A stretch of DNA of 64,000 nucleotides from Mycobacterium sp. ACS1612 (GCF_001667505.1 NZ_LZHZ01000063.1:62001-126000), one strand, 5' to 3'; positions 1-7,524 are shown, counted from the stretch's first letter. The notes: generated by a model not told the origin, from the sequence alone. Made by a program: numbers and translations.

Positions 1-228
1 CGCGAACTCTCCAACCAACTCGATGGTTTCGGCATCCCCGACGACAAACTATCCCCGAACGGCGGAGCCGTTGCCACCGGACATCCGTTCGGCGCCTCGG
101 GCACCCGCTACGTGCTGACGCTCGCCACCGAACTGCGTGAGCGCAACGCGCGGTACGGGATCCTCGGAGTATGCATCGGCTCCGGCCAGGGCATCGCGTT
201 GGTCATCGAGAACACCCAGGTCCGCTAG
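1..228 (+). CDS. Thiolase (acetyl-CoA acetyltransferase), C-terminal part
   Basis: Open from the left edge of the window, so only the last 75 residues are seen. They carry two thiolase family signatures: the glycine-rich GGAVATGHPFGASGTR block, which holds the active-site His, and the C-terminal CIGSGQG loop, which holds the second catalytic Cys. Enzymes of this family cleave or form acyl-CoA C-C bonds, usually in fatty-acid or sterol side-chain beta-oxidation. The chain-length preference cannot be read from this fragment. The stop codon overlaps the stop of the SDR remnant on the other strand. Confidence 0.9.
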   Translation, partial: RELSNQLDGFGIPDDKLSPNGGAVATGHPFGASGTRYVLTLATELRERNARYGILGVCIGSGQGIALVIENTQVR

Positions 229-401
229 AACAATCCCCGACGGGCGCCGCCGTCCAACGCCAGTGTCGCACCGTGCAGCGCGGCCGCCTCAGGGGCGAGC
301 AGAGCCACGATTGCCCAGGCGACCTCGTCGGCGGTCGCCATCCGTCCCAATGGCGAGTGCGACCGGTATTCGTCGAGCACGTCCGGGACACCGGACCCGG
401 C
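225..401 (-). pseudogene. Remnant of a short-chain dehydrogenase/reductase (C-terminal ~58 codons)
   Basis: Translating the minus strand from just behind the aldo-keto reductase stop gives an open stretch ending in a clear SDR C-terminus: a PLGRMATADEVAWAIVALL-like helix, then HGATLALDGGARRG and a stop. There is no start codon and no N-terminal Rossmann part. It lies in the same frame as the upstream reductase, directly after that gene's TGA. It is best explained as the end of an SDR gene whose front was lost when the reductase cassette arrived. Found by manual translation. Confidence 0.65.
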
Positions 402-1349
402 TCAGATGTCCTTCGGCACTTCACTGAAGCCCGGTTCCCCGCCGTCCACCACTGAGTTGAACCGGACGCGCGTGTGCAGTCGCTCGCTTATCTCCCGGAC
501 GGCGCTAGCGGGAAGGGCCGTGACACCGAAATTCTCCCGGATCCGGCGTGGCGTCACCGAGGACGTCAACACAGCGGTGCCGCGCTGAATGCCCCAGGCC
601 AGAAGTATCTGTGCGGGAGTGCTTTTGAAGCGCTTGGCCATGTCCACGATGAGCGGGTCGTCGAGTACGCGCGGCTGCAATGCATGTCCGAGCGGCGCGA
701 ATGCCAACAGCACCATGCCTTCGCTGGTGCAGTAGTCGTGCAAATCCCACTGCGGGTGATAGGGGTGCGATTCCACCTCGACGACCGCGGGCTTGATCCG
801 TGCGCTTGCGACGATCCGCTGGGTTCCCTCGACATCGATGTCCGACAGACCGATCGCCCGAGTGAGTCCCTCGTCGACGAGTGCCTCCATCGCCGCCCAC
901 GTCTCCTCGAGAGTGACGCCGTCGTCGTACACCACGTTTCCAGACGCGTCCCGCGGATCCTGGTCGTCGCCCGGCGCGAACGCGAAGGGAGTGTGCATCA
1001 GGTAGAGGTCGGCGTACTCGAGACCGAGCTTTGTCAAGCTGGCCTGTAGCGCGGGCCTGACACGTTCGGGGCGGTGGTTGTTGTTCCAGAGCTTCGTGGT
1101 GATGAACAGGTTGTCGCGGCGGACGGTTCCGTCGGCGAACACCTCCTTCAGAGCGAGTCCGACCTCCTCTTCATTTCGATACCGCTCTGCACAGTCGAGA
1201 TGTCGAAAGCCCTCTGCCACAGCGGCTTTGGTCGCGTCTCTTGTGGCGCTGCGGTCCGACAGCAGTGTCCCGAAGCCGAGAGCGGGAAGAGACCCACCGC
1301 CGTGGTTCAGGGCGAATCTGCGCTGTCGCGGATCCTCGATCGATGTCAT
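402..1349 (-). CDS. Aldo/keto reductase
   Basis: 315 residues, the normal length for a TIM-barrel aldo/keto reductase, which reduces aldehydes or ketones with NADPH. The catalytic tetrad is visible: Asp52 and Tyr57 in GFRHLDCAERYRNE, Lys86 in TTKLWN and His119 in LYLMHTP. The gene is the second of a minus-strand pair behind an isochorismatase-like hydrolase, with 4 bp between them, so they are probably co-transcribed. A TetR repressor gene lies upstream, and its likely operator precedes the pair. The substrate is unknown. Confidence 0.9.
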   Translation of the reverse strand: MTSIEDPRQRRFALNHGGGSLPALGFGTLLSDRSATRDATKAAVAEGFRHLDCAERYRNEEEVGLALKEVFADGTVRRDNLFITTKLWNNNHRPERVRPALQASLTKLGLEYADLYLMHTPFAFAPGDDQDPRDASGNVVYDDGVTLEETWAAMEALVDEGLTRAIGLSDIDVEGTQRIVASARIKPAVVEVESHPYHPQWDLHDYCTSEGMVLLAFAPLGHALQPRVLDDPLIVDMAKRFKSTPAQILLAWGIQRGTAVLTSSVTPRRIRENFGVTALPASAVREISERLHTRVRFNSVVDGGEPGFSEVPKDI

Positions 1350-1353
1350 GTCT

Positions 1354-2076
1354 TCAGACTCCTTGTTGTTGTTCTTCGGTCAGGTGGGCAACGGCTTGCG
1401 CGGTCGTCCATACCGCGCTGGCGAGGAACCGGTAGTTCACCAGTGCCGCGAGGTACCCGTCGCCCTCGGGGAGACGTGGGCCCGCCGTGGCGTCCTTGAC
1501 CACGGCTACCTCGAAACCTTGTTCCACGAGCTCGCGCATGTGGCCCTCGACACACAAATTGGCCGCCATCCCGGCCAGGATCACCTGGCTGATATTGCGC
1601 TTGCGGAGTTGCAGCACAAGGTCATTCGATTCCGGACCCACGATCTTGTGCGGAGAGGTGATCACCGTTTGCCCGTCGAGAATGTGGTGCTTGTATTCGG
1701 CCAGGAAGTCGGCACCGGATCCGGCGAACCCGTCTGTCGTGTACGCACTTTGGCGGGCGAACATGTCGACCGAACTCATGAATTGCTCGAGCGGATCGCC
1801 GAATGCCCACTGCCTGTCGGACGGATAAAAGTAGTGCGGCGACACCGCGACGGTGATGCCCGCCGCCTTGGCAGCGTCGAACAATTCGCCGATGTGCGCC
1901 ACGGTGTCGTTCTCGCGAACGCTGTCGCCGAACACCGGCCAGGAGACACCGTTGGGGCTCAGGAAGTCGATCTGCGGATCGGTGACGACGAGTGCGGCCC
2001 GCGCGACGTCGAGTTGGAATCCGGTCGCCGGCAGCGCAGCGTCCTTCGGTTCGGGATGGATCGGGGTAATGGTCAC
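1354..2076 (-). CDS. Isochorismatase-family cysteine hydrolase
   Basis: 240 residues with the fold signature of the isochorismatase/nicotinamidase superfamily. The catalytic triad is present: Asp33 in VVTDPQIDF, Lys144 in SPHKIVG and Cys175 in GMAANLCVEGH. Members hydrolyse small amides or vinyl ethers, and the substrate here is not apparent. The start is GTG at 2076, with no clear Shine-Dalgarno. A 22-bp palindrome lies only 9 bp upstream, which suggests a very short or absent leader. It heads the operon with the aldo/keto reductase and is probably repressed by the adjacent TetR protein. Confidence 0.88.
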   Translation of the reverse strand: MTITPIHPEPKDAALPATGFQLDVARAALVVTDPQIDFLSPNGVSWPVFGDSVRENDTVAHIGELFDAAKAAGITVAVSPHYFYPSDRQWAFGDPLEQFMSSVDMFARQSAYTTDGFAGSGADFLAEYKHHILDGQTVITSPHKIVGPESNDLVLQLRKRNISQVILAGMAANLCVEGHMRELVEQGFEVAVVKDATAGPRLPEGDGYLAALVNYRFLASAVWTTAQAVAHLTEEQQQGV

Positions 2077-2085
2077 GATTTCGAA

Positions 2086-2107
2086 TATAGATGACCAGTC
2101 GTCTATA
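2086..2107. promoter_or_regulatory. Palindromic operator, probable TetR site 1
   Basis: A 22-bp imperfect inverted repeat, tatagatgacc-agtcgtctata, with 9 of 11 positions paired. It lies 9 bp before the isochorismatase start. Its GAC-N2-GTC core and TAT/ATA ends recur in the site before the tetR gene at 2750-2771. Confidence 0.65.
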
Positions 2108-2146
2108 AATCAACTGAGAGGCGTTCCGTGCCGCTGAGCAGGGCGA

Positions 2147-2740
2147 TCAATGCAGCAAGGCGGGCACGACGACGGTTTCGAACCGGTCGTATGGAGCGCG
2201 GTCGCGGGTGACCTTCCCCCGCAAAGCGGCGCCTTCCCACGCCTCGATGAGAAGAGATGCGAGGTCTTCGGCATCGAGATCGGTCCTGATGCCGTCGGCG
2301 CCCGCTTGGCCTGCACGCACGCACGCGGCCAACGCGCCATCCCAGCGGGCGAGAATGCGCACGATTTCGTCCCGAATCGCGTCGCTCGACCCGCCGAGTT
2401 CCAGCGATAGCTTGCCGACCAGGCAGCCCAGCAGAAAGTCGCCGGCTTCGTGCTCGTCGGCCAGCGCATTGAAGAACCGCGTGATCCGCTCGGAGGCCGA
2501 TCCATCGGCCTCGAGGATCGGAATCATCAGCCGCGCTTCGATATCGGACCAGTAGTACTCGAGTATCGCTGCCGCGAAGGCCTCCTTGCTGGGGAAATAC
2601 GCATAGAAGGAACCCTTCGGCACGCCTGCCGCATCGGTGATGTCCTTGACGCCGCTCGCTGCGAAGCCGCGGGCATGGACGAGTGCGAGCCCCGCCTCGA
2701 GTAGGCGGCGGCGTACATCGGGATTGGCCGGCCGCGGCAT
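2147..2740 (-). CDS. TetR/AcrR-family transcriptional regulator
   Basis: 197 residues. The N-terminal helix-turn-helix is typical of TetR proteins: residues ~8-55 include GFAASGVKDITDAAGVPKG followed by SFYAYFPSKEAF. The C-terminal ligand domain is divergent, as usual. It lies head to tail upstream of the isochorismatase/aldo-keto reductase pair. Near-identical palindromes 9 bp before its own start and 9 bp before that pair point to autoregulation and control of the pair. The inducing ligand is unknown; a carbonyl or amide substrate of the enzymes would be the obvious guess. Confidence 0.9.
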   Translation of the reverse strand: MPRPANPDVRRRLLEAGLALVHARGFAASGVKDITDAAGVPKGSFYAYFPSKEAFAAAILEYYWSDIEARLMIPILEADGSASERITRFFNALADEHEAGDFLLGCLVGKLSLELGGSSDAIRDEIVRILARWDGALAACVRAGQAGADGIRTDLDAEDLASLLIEAWEGAALRGKVTRDRAPYDRFETVVVPALLH

Positions 2741-2749
2741 ACGTCCAAT

Positions 2750-2771
2750 AATAGCCGACCGGTCGTTTATT
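2750..2771. promoter_or_regulatory. Palindromic operator, probable TetR site 2
   Basis: A 22-bp inverted repeat, aatagccgacc-ggtcgtttatt, with 9 of 11 positions paired, lying 9 bp upstream of the tetR start. It shares the GAC-N2-GTC core, arm length and distance to the start codon with site 1, as expected for an autoregulated TetR repressor. Confidence 0.65.
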
Positions 2772-2890
2772 GCTTCTTCTTCAGGGCACCAGCACCATCC
2801 CGGTTACCGGACACTGCACGAGCCGGTGAGTCTTGATCTGCAGCACCGACCCGCCACTCGAGGATGCTTCGCCATGGTCACGCGTCCACA

Positions 2891-3271
2891 ATGAAAGCCA
2901 TGGAAGCGACCCGCGTCGACAAATGGTTGTGGGCAGTCCGGCTGACCAAGACCCGGCCCGACCCCCCCCCCGCCTGCCGCGGCGGCCACGTCCGGGTCAA
3001 CGATCGACCCGCCAAGCCCGCCACCACGGTGTCACCCGGCGACACCGTGCACGCCCGCATCGGCGACCGGACCCGCATCGTCGAAGTGACGCGCGTGATC
3101 CACAAGCGGGTCGGCGCCGTCGACGCCGTCACGTGCTACCTCGACCGCTCGCCCGCGCCACCGTCGACGCCGTATGTGCCTGTCGCCGTTCGTGATCGCG
3201 GCGCCGGGCGGCCGACCAAACGCGACCGCAGGCTCCTCGACAAGTGGCGGGCCGGCTACCGCCGACCGTAA
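2891..3271 (+). CDS. S4-domain RNA-binding protein (Hsp15/RqcP-like)
   Basis: About 126 residues. The N-terminal S4 domain begins TRVDKWLWAVRLTKTR and continues with HVRVND, followed by a basic C-terminal tail. Family members bind rRNA or tRNA on stalled 50S subunits in ribosome recycling or quality control. Two in-frame ATGs exist, at 2891 and 2900; the second gives the family-like MEATRVDKW start. A run of ten C (2962-2971) encodes PPP where relatives, as recalled, have small residues such as Ala before ACRGGHV. The 3' end overlaps the convergent DUF899 gene by 16 bp. Confidence 0.85.
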   Translation: MKAMEATRVDKWLWAVRLTKTRPDPPPACRGGHVRVNDRPAKPATTVSPGDTVHARIGDRTRIVEVTRVIHKRVGAVDAVTCYLDRSPAPPSTPYVPVAVRDRGAGRPTKRDRRLLDKWRAGYRRP

Positions 3272-3930
3272 GCCTTCGCGATGTCCGGCGAGTCGAGCCA
3301 CCCAGAGTACGTGGGCCGCGACGGCCAGCCTTCCGGCGAATCCTGCCACTCCTCCTGACGCCCGAACGGCAGGATGTCGATCAGCCCGAACGAGTGGCTC
3401 AGCTGTTCGGTGCCACGGCCATTCGTATGCCACGTCCGGTAGACCGTGTCGCCGTCACGCAGGAACACATTGACCCCGAAGCCACCGCCTGGCGGCGCGT
3501 CGATATCTGCGCCGAACGAACTCCCGGACGACGAGTACCACTCCATCTTGTTGCCGACCTTGTCCCGGTATGCCAGCGCCTCGTCGATCGGCCCGTTGGT
3601 GACGATCACGAACCGCGCGTCGTAGTTGTCCAAAAACTCCAGCCGGGTGAACTGCGACGTGAAGCCGGTGCAGCCACCGCACTGCCACTCCGCGCCGTCC
3701 TCCCACATGTGGTTGTAAACAATCAGCTGCGAACGGCCCTTGAACACGTCGACCAGCCGAACCGGGCCCTCCTCGCCGATCAGCGTGTACTCACCCATCT
3801 CCACCATCGGCAGCCGCCGCCGCTGCGCGGCGATGGCATCCAACTCCCGCGTGGCCGCCTTCTCCCGTCGCCGCAACTCTTCGAGTTCCTTACGCCAGGT
3901 CTCCTGGTCTACCACCGGTGGTTTAGCCAT
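3256..3930 (-). CDS. DUF899 family, thioredoxin-like protein
   Basis: 224 residues of the DUF899 type: a charged N-terminal helical part (residues ~10-40), then a thioredoxin-like core with a CxxC at Cys84-Cys87 (WQCGGCTGF), and HSFGLIDILPFGRQEEW near the end. Function is unproven; the fold and CxxC suggest a redox role. The gene starts at ATG 3930 and is divergent from the SDR gene at 4010, with a 79-bp intergenic region that must hold both promoters. Confidence 0.85.
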   Translation of the reverse strand: MAKPPVVDQETWRKELEELRRREKAATRELDAIAAQRRRLPMVEMGEYTLIGEEGPVRLVDVFKGRSQLIVYNHMWEDGAEWQCGGCTGFTSQFTRLEFLDNYDARFVIVTNGPIDEALAYRDKVGNKMEWYSSSGSSFGADIDAPPGGGFGVNVFLRDGDTVYRTWHTNGRGTEQLSHSFGLIDILPFGRQEEWQDSPEGWPSRPTYSGWLDSPDIAKAYGRR

Positions 3931-4009
3931 GGCACTCTCCTTCCGAACACCGTTGTCCGTATAGACATGATGCGCACGCGAAACTCATCGCCAGGGAAGG
4001 ATCGACACG

Positions 4010-4780
4010 GTGGCCGGACTGCTCGAGAACAAGGTTGTCATCGTCGCCGGCCTCGGCGGCATCGGCAACGGCCTGGCGCGCCGCTACGCCGAGGAAGGCG
4101 CGCTGCTCGTGATCGGCGACCTCGACGCCGACCTCACCGCGCGGGTGGCCGCCGAGATCGACCCGTCCGGTGCGCGAGTCAAAAGTGTGCCGCTCGACGG
4201 CGCCGACGAAGACTCGGTCAAAGCGATCGTCGACCTCGCCGTCAACACGTTCGGCCGCCTCGACGGCATGCACGTCAACTTCACCAACGCCGCCGACGCC
4301 TATGAGCCCGGCGGCGTCGTCGAACTGCCGCTCGACGCGTTCGACGAAGTCATGCGCGTCAACACCCGCGGGTTCGTCATCTGCGCCAAGCACGCGATCC
4401 CGCCGATGATCGACGCCGGCGCCGGGTCGATCGTGTTCACCGCATCCATCGACGCCTACAACGGCGCGGGCACCCGGGTGTCGTACGCGATGAGCAAGGC
4501 CGCCGAGCTCGCGCTGATGCGCCACATCGCGCGCCGCTACGGCCCCAAGGGCATCCGCGCCAATGCCATTGCGCCAGGCCTGATTTGGCACTACAAGTTC
4601 GACGAGCAATGGATGCCAGACGGCATCATCGAGCAGACCCGGGCACGTCAGATGATCAAGTCCCGCTTCGGGAAACCCGACGACGTGGCCGCATTGGGTG
4701 CGCTGCTGCTCTCCGACGACGGCAGCTTCATCACCGCCCAGACCATCAGCGTCGACGGCGGAGTCACCTTCCGCCCGTGA
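4010..4780 (+). CDS. Short-chain dehydrogenase/reductase (SDR)
   Basis: 256 residues, the size of a classical SDR. The NAD(P)-binding loop is AGLGGIG (residues 13-19, with Ala where TGxxxGIG has Thr). An acidic residue after beta-2 (VIGDLDAD) favours NAD(H). Catalytic residues are Asn118, Ser146, Tyr159 and Lys163 (SYAMSK). It ends with the usual ITAQTISVDGG. The start is GTG at 4010 behind a good AGGGAAGG ribosome site. The substrate is unknown. Confidence 0.92.
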   Translation: MAGLLENKVVIVAGLGGIGNGLARRYAEEGALLVIGDLDADLTARVAAEIDPSGARVKSVPLDGADEDSVKAIVDLAVNTFGRLDGMHVNFTNAADAYEPGGVVELPLDAFDEVMRVNTRGFVICAKHAIPPMIDAGAGSIVFTASIDAYNGAGTRVSYAMSKAAELALMRHIARRYGPKGIRANAIAPGLIWHYKFDEQWMPDGIIEQTRARQMIKSRFGKPDDVAALGALLLSDDGSFITAQTISVDGGVTFRP

Positions 4781-4817
4781 CTACCTCAGTCGCAGCATCA
4801 GCGTCCACCGATTCCCG

Positions 4818-4985
4818 TCACCGTCGCCCCTGCTCGGCCAATTCGTCGAGCAGTGTCACCGCGGACAGGTCGACGGCCGCGGGATGGCCATCGTCACACA
4901 GCGTCACGGTGGCTGAATCGGAGTTGAGGAAGGGGCTTACCACGACGACGCCTGAAGTTGCTGTGCGCGTTGAGAACTCATTCAT
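4818..4985 (-). CDS. Small protein of unknown function (55 aa)
   Basis: A 55-residue ORF starting MNEFSTRTATSGVVVVSPF and ending LLDELAEQGRR. No family recognised. Its ATG overlaps the stop region of the upstream small membrane ORF (ATGAATGA), a typical translational coupling arrangement, and this is the main reason to think it is real. It is convergent with the SDR gene at 4010-4780, leaving 37 bp between them. Confidence 0.4.
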   Translation of the reverse strand: MNEFSTRTATSGVVVVSPFLNSDSATVTLCDDGHPAAVDLSAVTLLDELAEQGRR

Positions 4986-5153
4986 CACTTTCCTCCGCTT
5001 CGTGCCCGCGGTAGCGCACCGCTTGGAACACCACACTCAGAATGATCGTGTCGAAGATGACCCAGAACAGATTCACTCCGACTCCCAGCACGGAGACGCA
5101 CCGAAATACAACTGCACGATCCCGATGATCGACGCGACCACCAACAGCACCAT
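4978..5153 (-). pseudogene. Small two-helix membrane protein with an apparent frameshift
   Basis: Manual translation of the minus strand gives a start MVLLVVASIIGIVQLYFG in one frame (from ATG 5153). Another frame continues VSVLGVGVNLFWVIFDTI, then ILSVVFQAVRYRGHE, to a stop at 4978. Joined, they make a sensible ~58-residue protein with two membrane helices, and the second half is translationally coupled to the next ORF. One extra base near 5097-5105 would restore a single frame. It is either a real pseudogene or a sequencing error. Upstream GTG starts are also possible. Confidence 0.4.
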
Positions 5154-5198
5154 TGCGCCATCTGCCACTTCACCAGCCCCCACGGAATCGAGGCGCTG

Positions 5199-5783
5199 TC
5201 AGCTGGTTAGCGGCCAGCGCGTGGTCAGCGGCTGCGGCGCCCAGCCCGGCCAGTCCGGGGCGCCGACGATGAAGCCTTCCGCCATCTGCGCGACGATCCG
5301 CGGGCCGGTGAGAGCGCTGTTGTCGTACACCGTCGCCTGCTCGCAGCGCGAGATCGCCTCGGCGACCAGCGGCCACAGCCGGTGATAGCGCTGCCGGATC
5401 TTGTCCTGCGCCACCGGGTGTCCCCCTGCGCGCACCCGGTAGGCCACGCGCGCCACCGCCAGCTCCTCGGGGATCAGCAGCACATGCAGCACCACGGTGT
5501 AGCCCGCGGCGTGTGCCGCGTCGATCAACTCGAGCTTCGACGGATGGGAGAACACCGTCTCGGCGATGAACGAGCGGCCCGCTCGAATGAGCGTCTCGCG
5601 CGTCTCGGCGGCGATGACCGCCGCTTCATAGGCGTGTGCCGACGGCTCCTTGGGCCAGCGGTCCTTGGCAATCTCGTCGGCGTTGACGAACACGCTGCCC
5701 TTGAGCAGCGGCGCCAGGGTGAGCTCGACGAAAGTGGACTTACCGGCGCCGTTGGGCCCGGCGATGAGGTCGAGCCGGTTCAC
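5199..5783 (-). CDS. Zeta-toxin-family P-loop kinase
   Basis: 194 residues with a Walker A motif GPNGAGKST at residues 9-17 and an NADEIAKDRW segment at ~34-43. The overall layout is that of zeta-toxin/AAA_33-like proteins. True zeta toxins phosphorylate UDP-GlcNAc and block cell-wall synthesis; chromosomal relatives are less well defined. The GTG start lies 28 bp behind a ParD-like gene on the same strand, the expected antitoxin-toxin order. The 3' end lies close to the small membrane ORF. Confidence 0.8.
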   Translation of the reverse strand: MNRLDLIAGPNGAGKSTFVELTLAPLLKGSVFVNADEIAKDRWPKEPSAHAYEAAVIAAETRETLIRAGRSFIAETVFSHPSKLELIDAAHAAGYTVVLHVLLIPEELAVARVAYRVRAGGHPVAQDKIRQRYHRLWPLVAEAISRCEQATVYDNSALTGPRIVAQMAEGFIVGAPDWPGWAPQPLTTRWPLTS

Positions 5784-5811
5784 CGGCAGGCGGCGTCGTC
5801 TGTCGCCGGCG

Positions 5812-6198
5812 TCACCGACCGCTCACCACGACCGAGGTGCCGTCGGGGCGGTGTTCGACGAGCTCGCCGGCGTCGTTGAGCGCGACGGTGGTGACGCCGC
5901 GTCCAGCCAGGATGCCGCCGTAGTTCGCGCCGGCCAGCTTCTCCTCGATCGCCGCGGAGATCTCCGCGTTGAACACCACGCCCTCCTCGTGGGAAAGCTC
6001 AGTCAGCTCCAGCTCACCGGCCAGTGCCGCCTCGACCCGGCGGCGCGCAGCGCTGTGCCGGCTGGACACCGCGCGTCCGACCCGCGCCCAGTGGTCGAGC
6101 TGCTGTTTGGCTGAGCGGCTCTGGCGCGCGCCTTCGGCCGCCGCCGCATCCATCAGGTCAGCGGCGAATCGGGTCACCCGGTCAGCGGTTTCCGCCAT
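5812..6198 (-). CDS. ParD-like antitoxin of a zeta-type toxin-antitoxin pair
   Basis: About 128 residues from ATG 6198, which has a strong GGAGGG ribosome site; an upstream ATG at 6267 would run through the operator. The N-terminal part (AETADRVTRFAADLMDAA, QSRSAKQQLDHWARVGR) looks like the ribbon-helix-helix/ParD-like antitoxin family. The C-terminal part would cover the toxin. It lies directly upstream of the zeta-type kinase gene. Two TGTAGCA-based inverted repeats just upstream suggest autorepression. Confidence 0.7.
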   Translation of the reverse strand: MAETADRVTRFAADLMDAAAAEGARQSRSAKQQLDHWARVGRAVSSRHSAARRRVEAALAGELELTELSHEEGVVFNAEISAAIEEKLAGANYGGILAGRGVTTVALNDAGELVEHRPDGTSVVVSGR

Positions 6199-6212
6199 GA
6201 CACCCTCCTGCG

Positions 6213-6249
6213 TGTAGCATTCTGCAACTAAGTGTAGCAGTCTGCTACA
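6213..6249. promoter_or_regulatory. Tandem palindromes, probable antitoxin operator
   Basis: Two similar inverted repeats with 20-bp periodicity. tgtagcagtctgctaca (6233-6249) is near perfect, and tgtagcattctgcaact (6213-6229) is degenerate. They lie 15-51 bp upstream of the antitoxin ATG at 6198, where a ParD-like DNA-binding antitoxin would repress its own promoter. Confidence 0.6.
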
Positions 6250-6324
6250 GAGGAGGTCATTCGGCATTTCGTCGGTGCGATTACTGCGGAAGGGGCTGTT
6301 CGCGACCGGCCTAACGACGCCGGA

Positions 6325-6573
6325 TCACGCCAACACCAGGTCATCGCTGTCGACGAACACCAGGGTGTCATCGCCCAAGCGAACTGCCCAGCGCCGCGCC
6401 GCATTCACAATGTGATGAACGCCGATGTCAACGCTGTGACCCGCCGAGTCGCCGAAGTCCTCGACCACCACACCAAGTCGCTCCTGCTCACTGCCTGGAT
6501 ACACCCGCACGGATGCGCCGACGGTGACCTCATCACGTTCGTCGCGCTTGTCGCCCGGCTGATCGTCGGTCAT
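6325..6573 (-). CDS. Conserved-looking small protein, unknown function (82 aa)
   Basis: 82 residues, starting MTDDQPGDKRDERDEVTVG with a charged disordered N-terminus. A compact part follows (VRVYPGSEQERLGVVVEDFG) and the protein ends TLVFVDSDDLVLA. The GxVVEDFGD segment looks like a small beta-barrel, KOW- or PRC-like, but no family can be named safely. The codon pattern is typical of the neighbourhood. It stands alone, 126 bp upstream of the antitoxin start. Confidence 0.6.
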   Translation of the reverse strand: MTDDQPGDKRDERDEVTVGASVRVYPGSEQERLGVVVEDFGDSAGHSVDIGVHHIVNAARRWAVRLGDDTLVFVDSDDLVLA

Positions 6574-6924
6574 CGACCGATCGTACGAAGCGACGCGGAA
6601 TCGACGCAGCCGATCGCGGCTGATTGCTCGCAGCAGCTCTACCAGAATTCGACGTTACCGTTGCCCACCGTGTGCCACTTGATAGCGGTAGGGAAGTCCT
6701 CACCAGTTCGCACTGGACCGCACGGGACCGACTGGGGCACAACAGGATTCACAACTCGGGGATAGCTACTCGGGACCGGAATCCGTCTCACAATTCAAGT
6801 TTTGACATCGGAATGCCTAGCGAACCTTGGCCACTAGCGGTCCGGTTCCGATTGACCCTCACCCACCGCATCGGGTCGGTGTGGCCAATTCGCAGGGACG
6901 CGAGCAGTTTTATGGCGGATTGAG
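6574..6924. other. 351-bp stretch without a supported gene
   Basis: No ORF here has convincing coding character, and the base composition is less GC-rich than the surroundings. On the minus strand an open stretch ending at 6639 translates to a plausible-looking tail (GEDFPTAIKWHTVGNGNVEFW), but it opens only ~50 codons upstream, after a stop. It could be a fragment of a lost gene. Promoter elements for the 6325-6573 gene should lie at the left end. Confidence 0.4.
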
Positions 6925-7524
6925 TCAGTTTCGCACGTCCCGGCGGTCGCCGCGCAAGGTGAGTTCCGCGGTGATCGGGAAAGTCATTGTCCTATGGCCG
7001 ATCTGCAGATCGTCAATCATCACCGACCCGTCGGCTTTGGCGTTCCCGGACCGAATCGCAACGACGCGCCCGTCGCGCGCGACCGCCACCACATCGCACA
7101 GCTGGGCCGCCATGGCCATCTCGACGGCCAGCGTCATCACCCGCACATGGTCCATTTCGATATCCACACTGTGGTCGTGTCGCGTGGTAACGGTGTGTTT
7201 GGCCAGCGAAACAATCTGATCGACCCCAGGTTGCCTGCGCGATTTCTGCAACGCCTCGGTGACCGTGGCGTGCTTTCGCCAAGCAGCGATGACGAGTTCG
7301 ACGAGCGTCTCGCTGAGGACCATGCGCAGTTTTGTCTCGATCTCCTCGAGCAGGACCCGGCGGGCCACGTCGGTCAGCGTACGCAGCGGCCGTGCCCCGT
7401 TGGCGCCGGTTGACTTCGGTTGCCGCATGACATTTTCGAGTCGTAGCCGGGTCTCAGTCGAGGTCGGCAACAGCCATTCGGCGACCGGTGTGTGCGCGGC
7501 GGTGGGCGTATCCGTGTGTGTCAT
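6925..7524 (-). CDS. Hypothetical protein, 199 aa, coupled to a membrane protein
   Basis: 199 residues, no family recognised. The N-terminus is disordered. A central helical part (TLTDVARRVLLEEIETKLR, ETLVELVIAAWRKHATVT) is followed by a C-terminal beta-rich part with repeated metabolite- or redox-sensor-like strands (DVVAVARDGRVVAIRSG). No signal peptide or membrane helix, so cytosolic. Its ATG overlaps the TGA of the upstream membrane protein (4 bp), so the two are made together and may interact. Confidence 0.65.
   Translation of the reverse strand: MTHTDTPTAAHTPVAEWLLPTSTETRLRLENVMRQPKSTGANGARPLRTLTDVARRVLLEEIETKLRMVLSETLVELVIAAWRKHATVTEALQKSRRQPGVDQIVSLAKHTVTTRHDHSVDIEMDHVRVMTLAVEMAMAAQLCDVVAVARDGRVVAIRSGNAKADGSVMIDDLQIGHRTMTFPITAELTLRGDRRDVRN

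Noticed and set aside
6639..6783. Minus-strand open stretch with a plausible tail (EDFPTAIKWHTVGNGNVEFW)
   Set aside because: Only ~50 codons after a stop, no ribosome site and no family recognised; kept as a comment on the gap, not as a gene.
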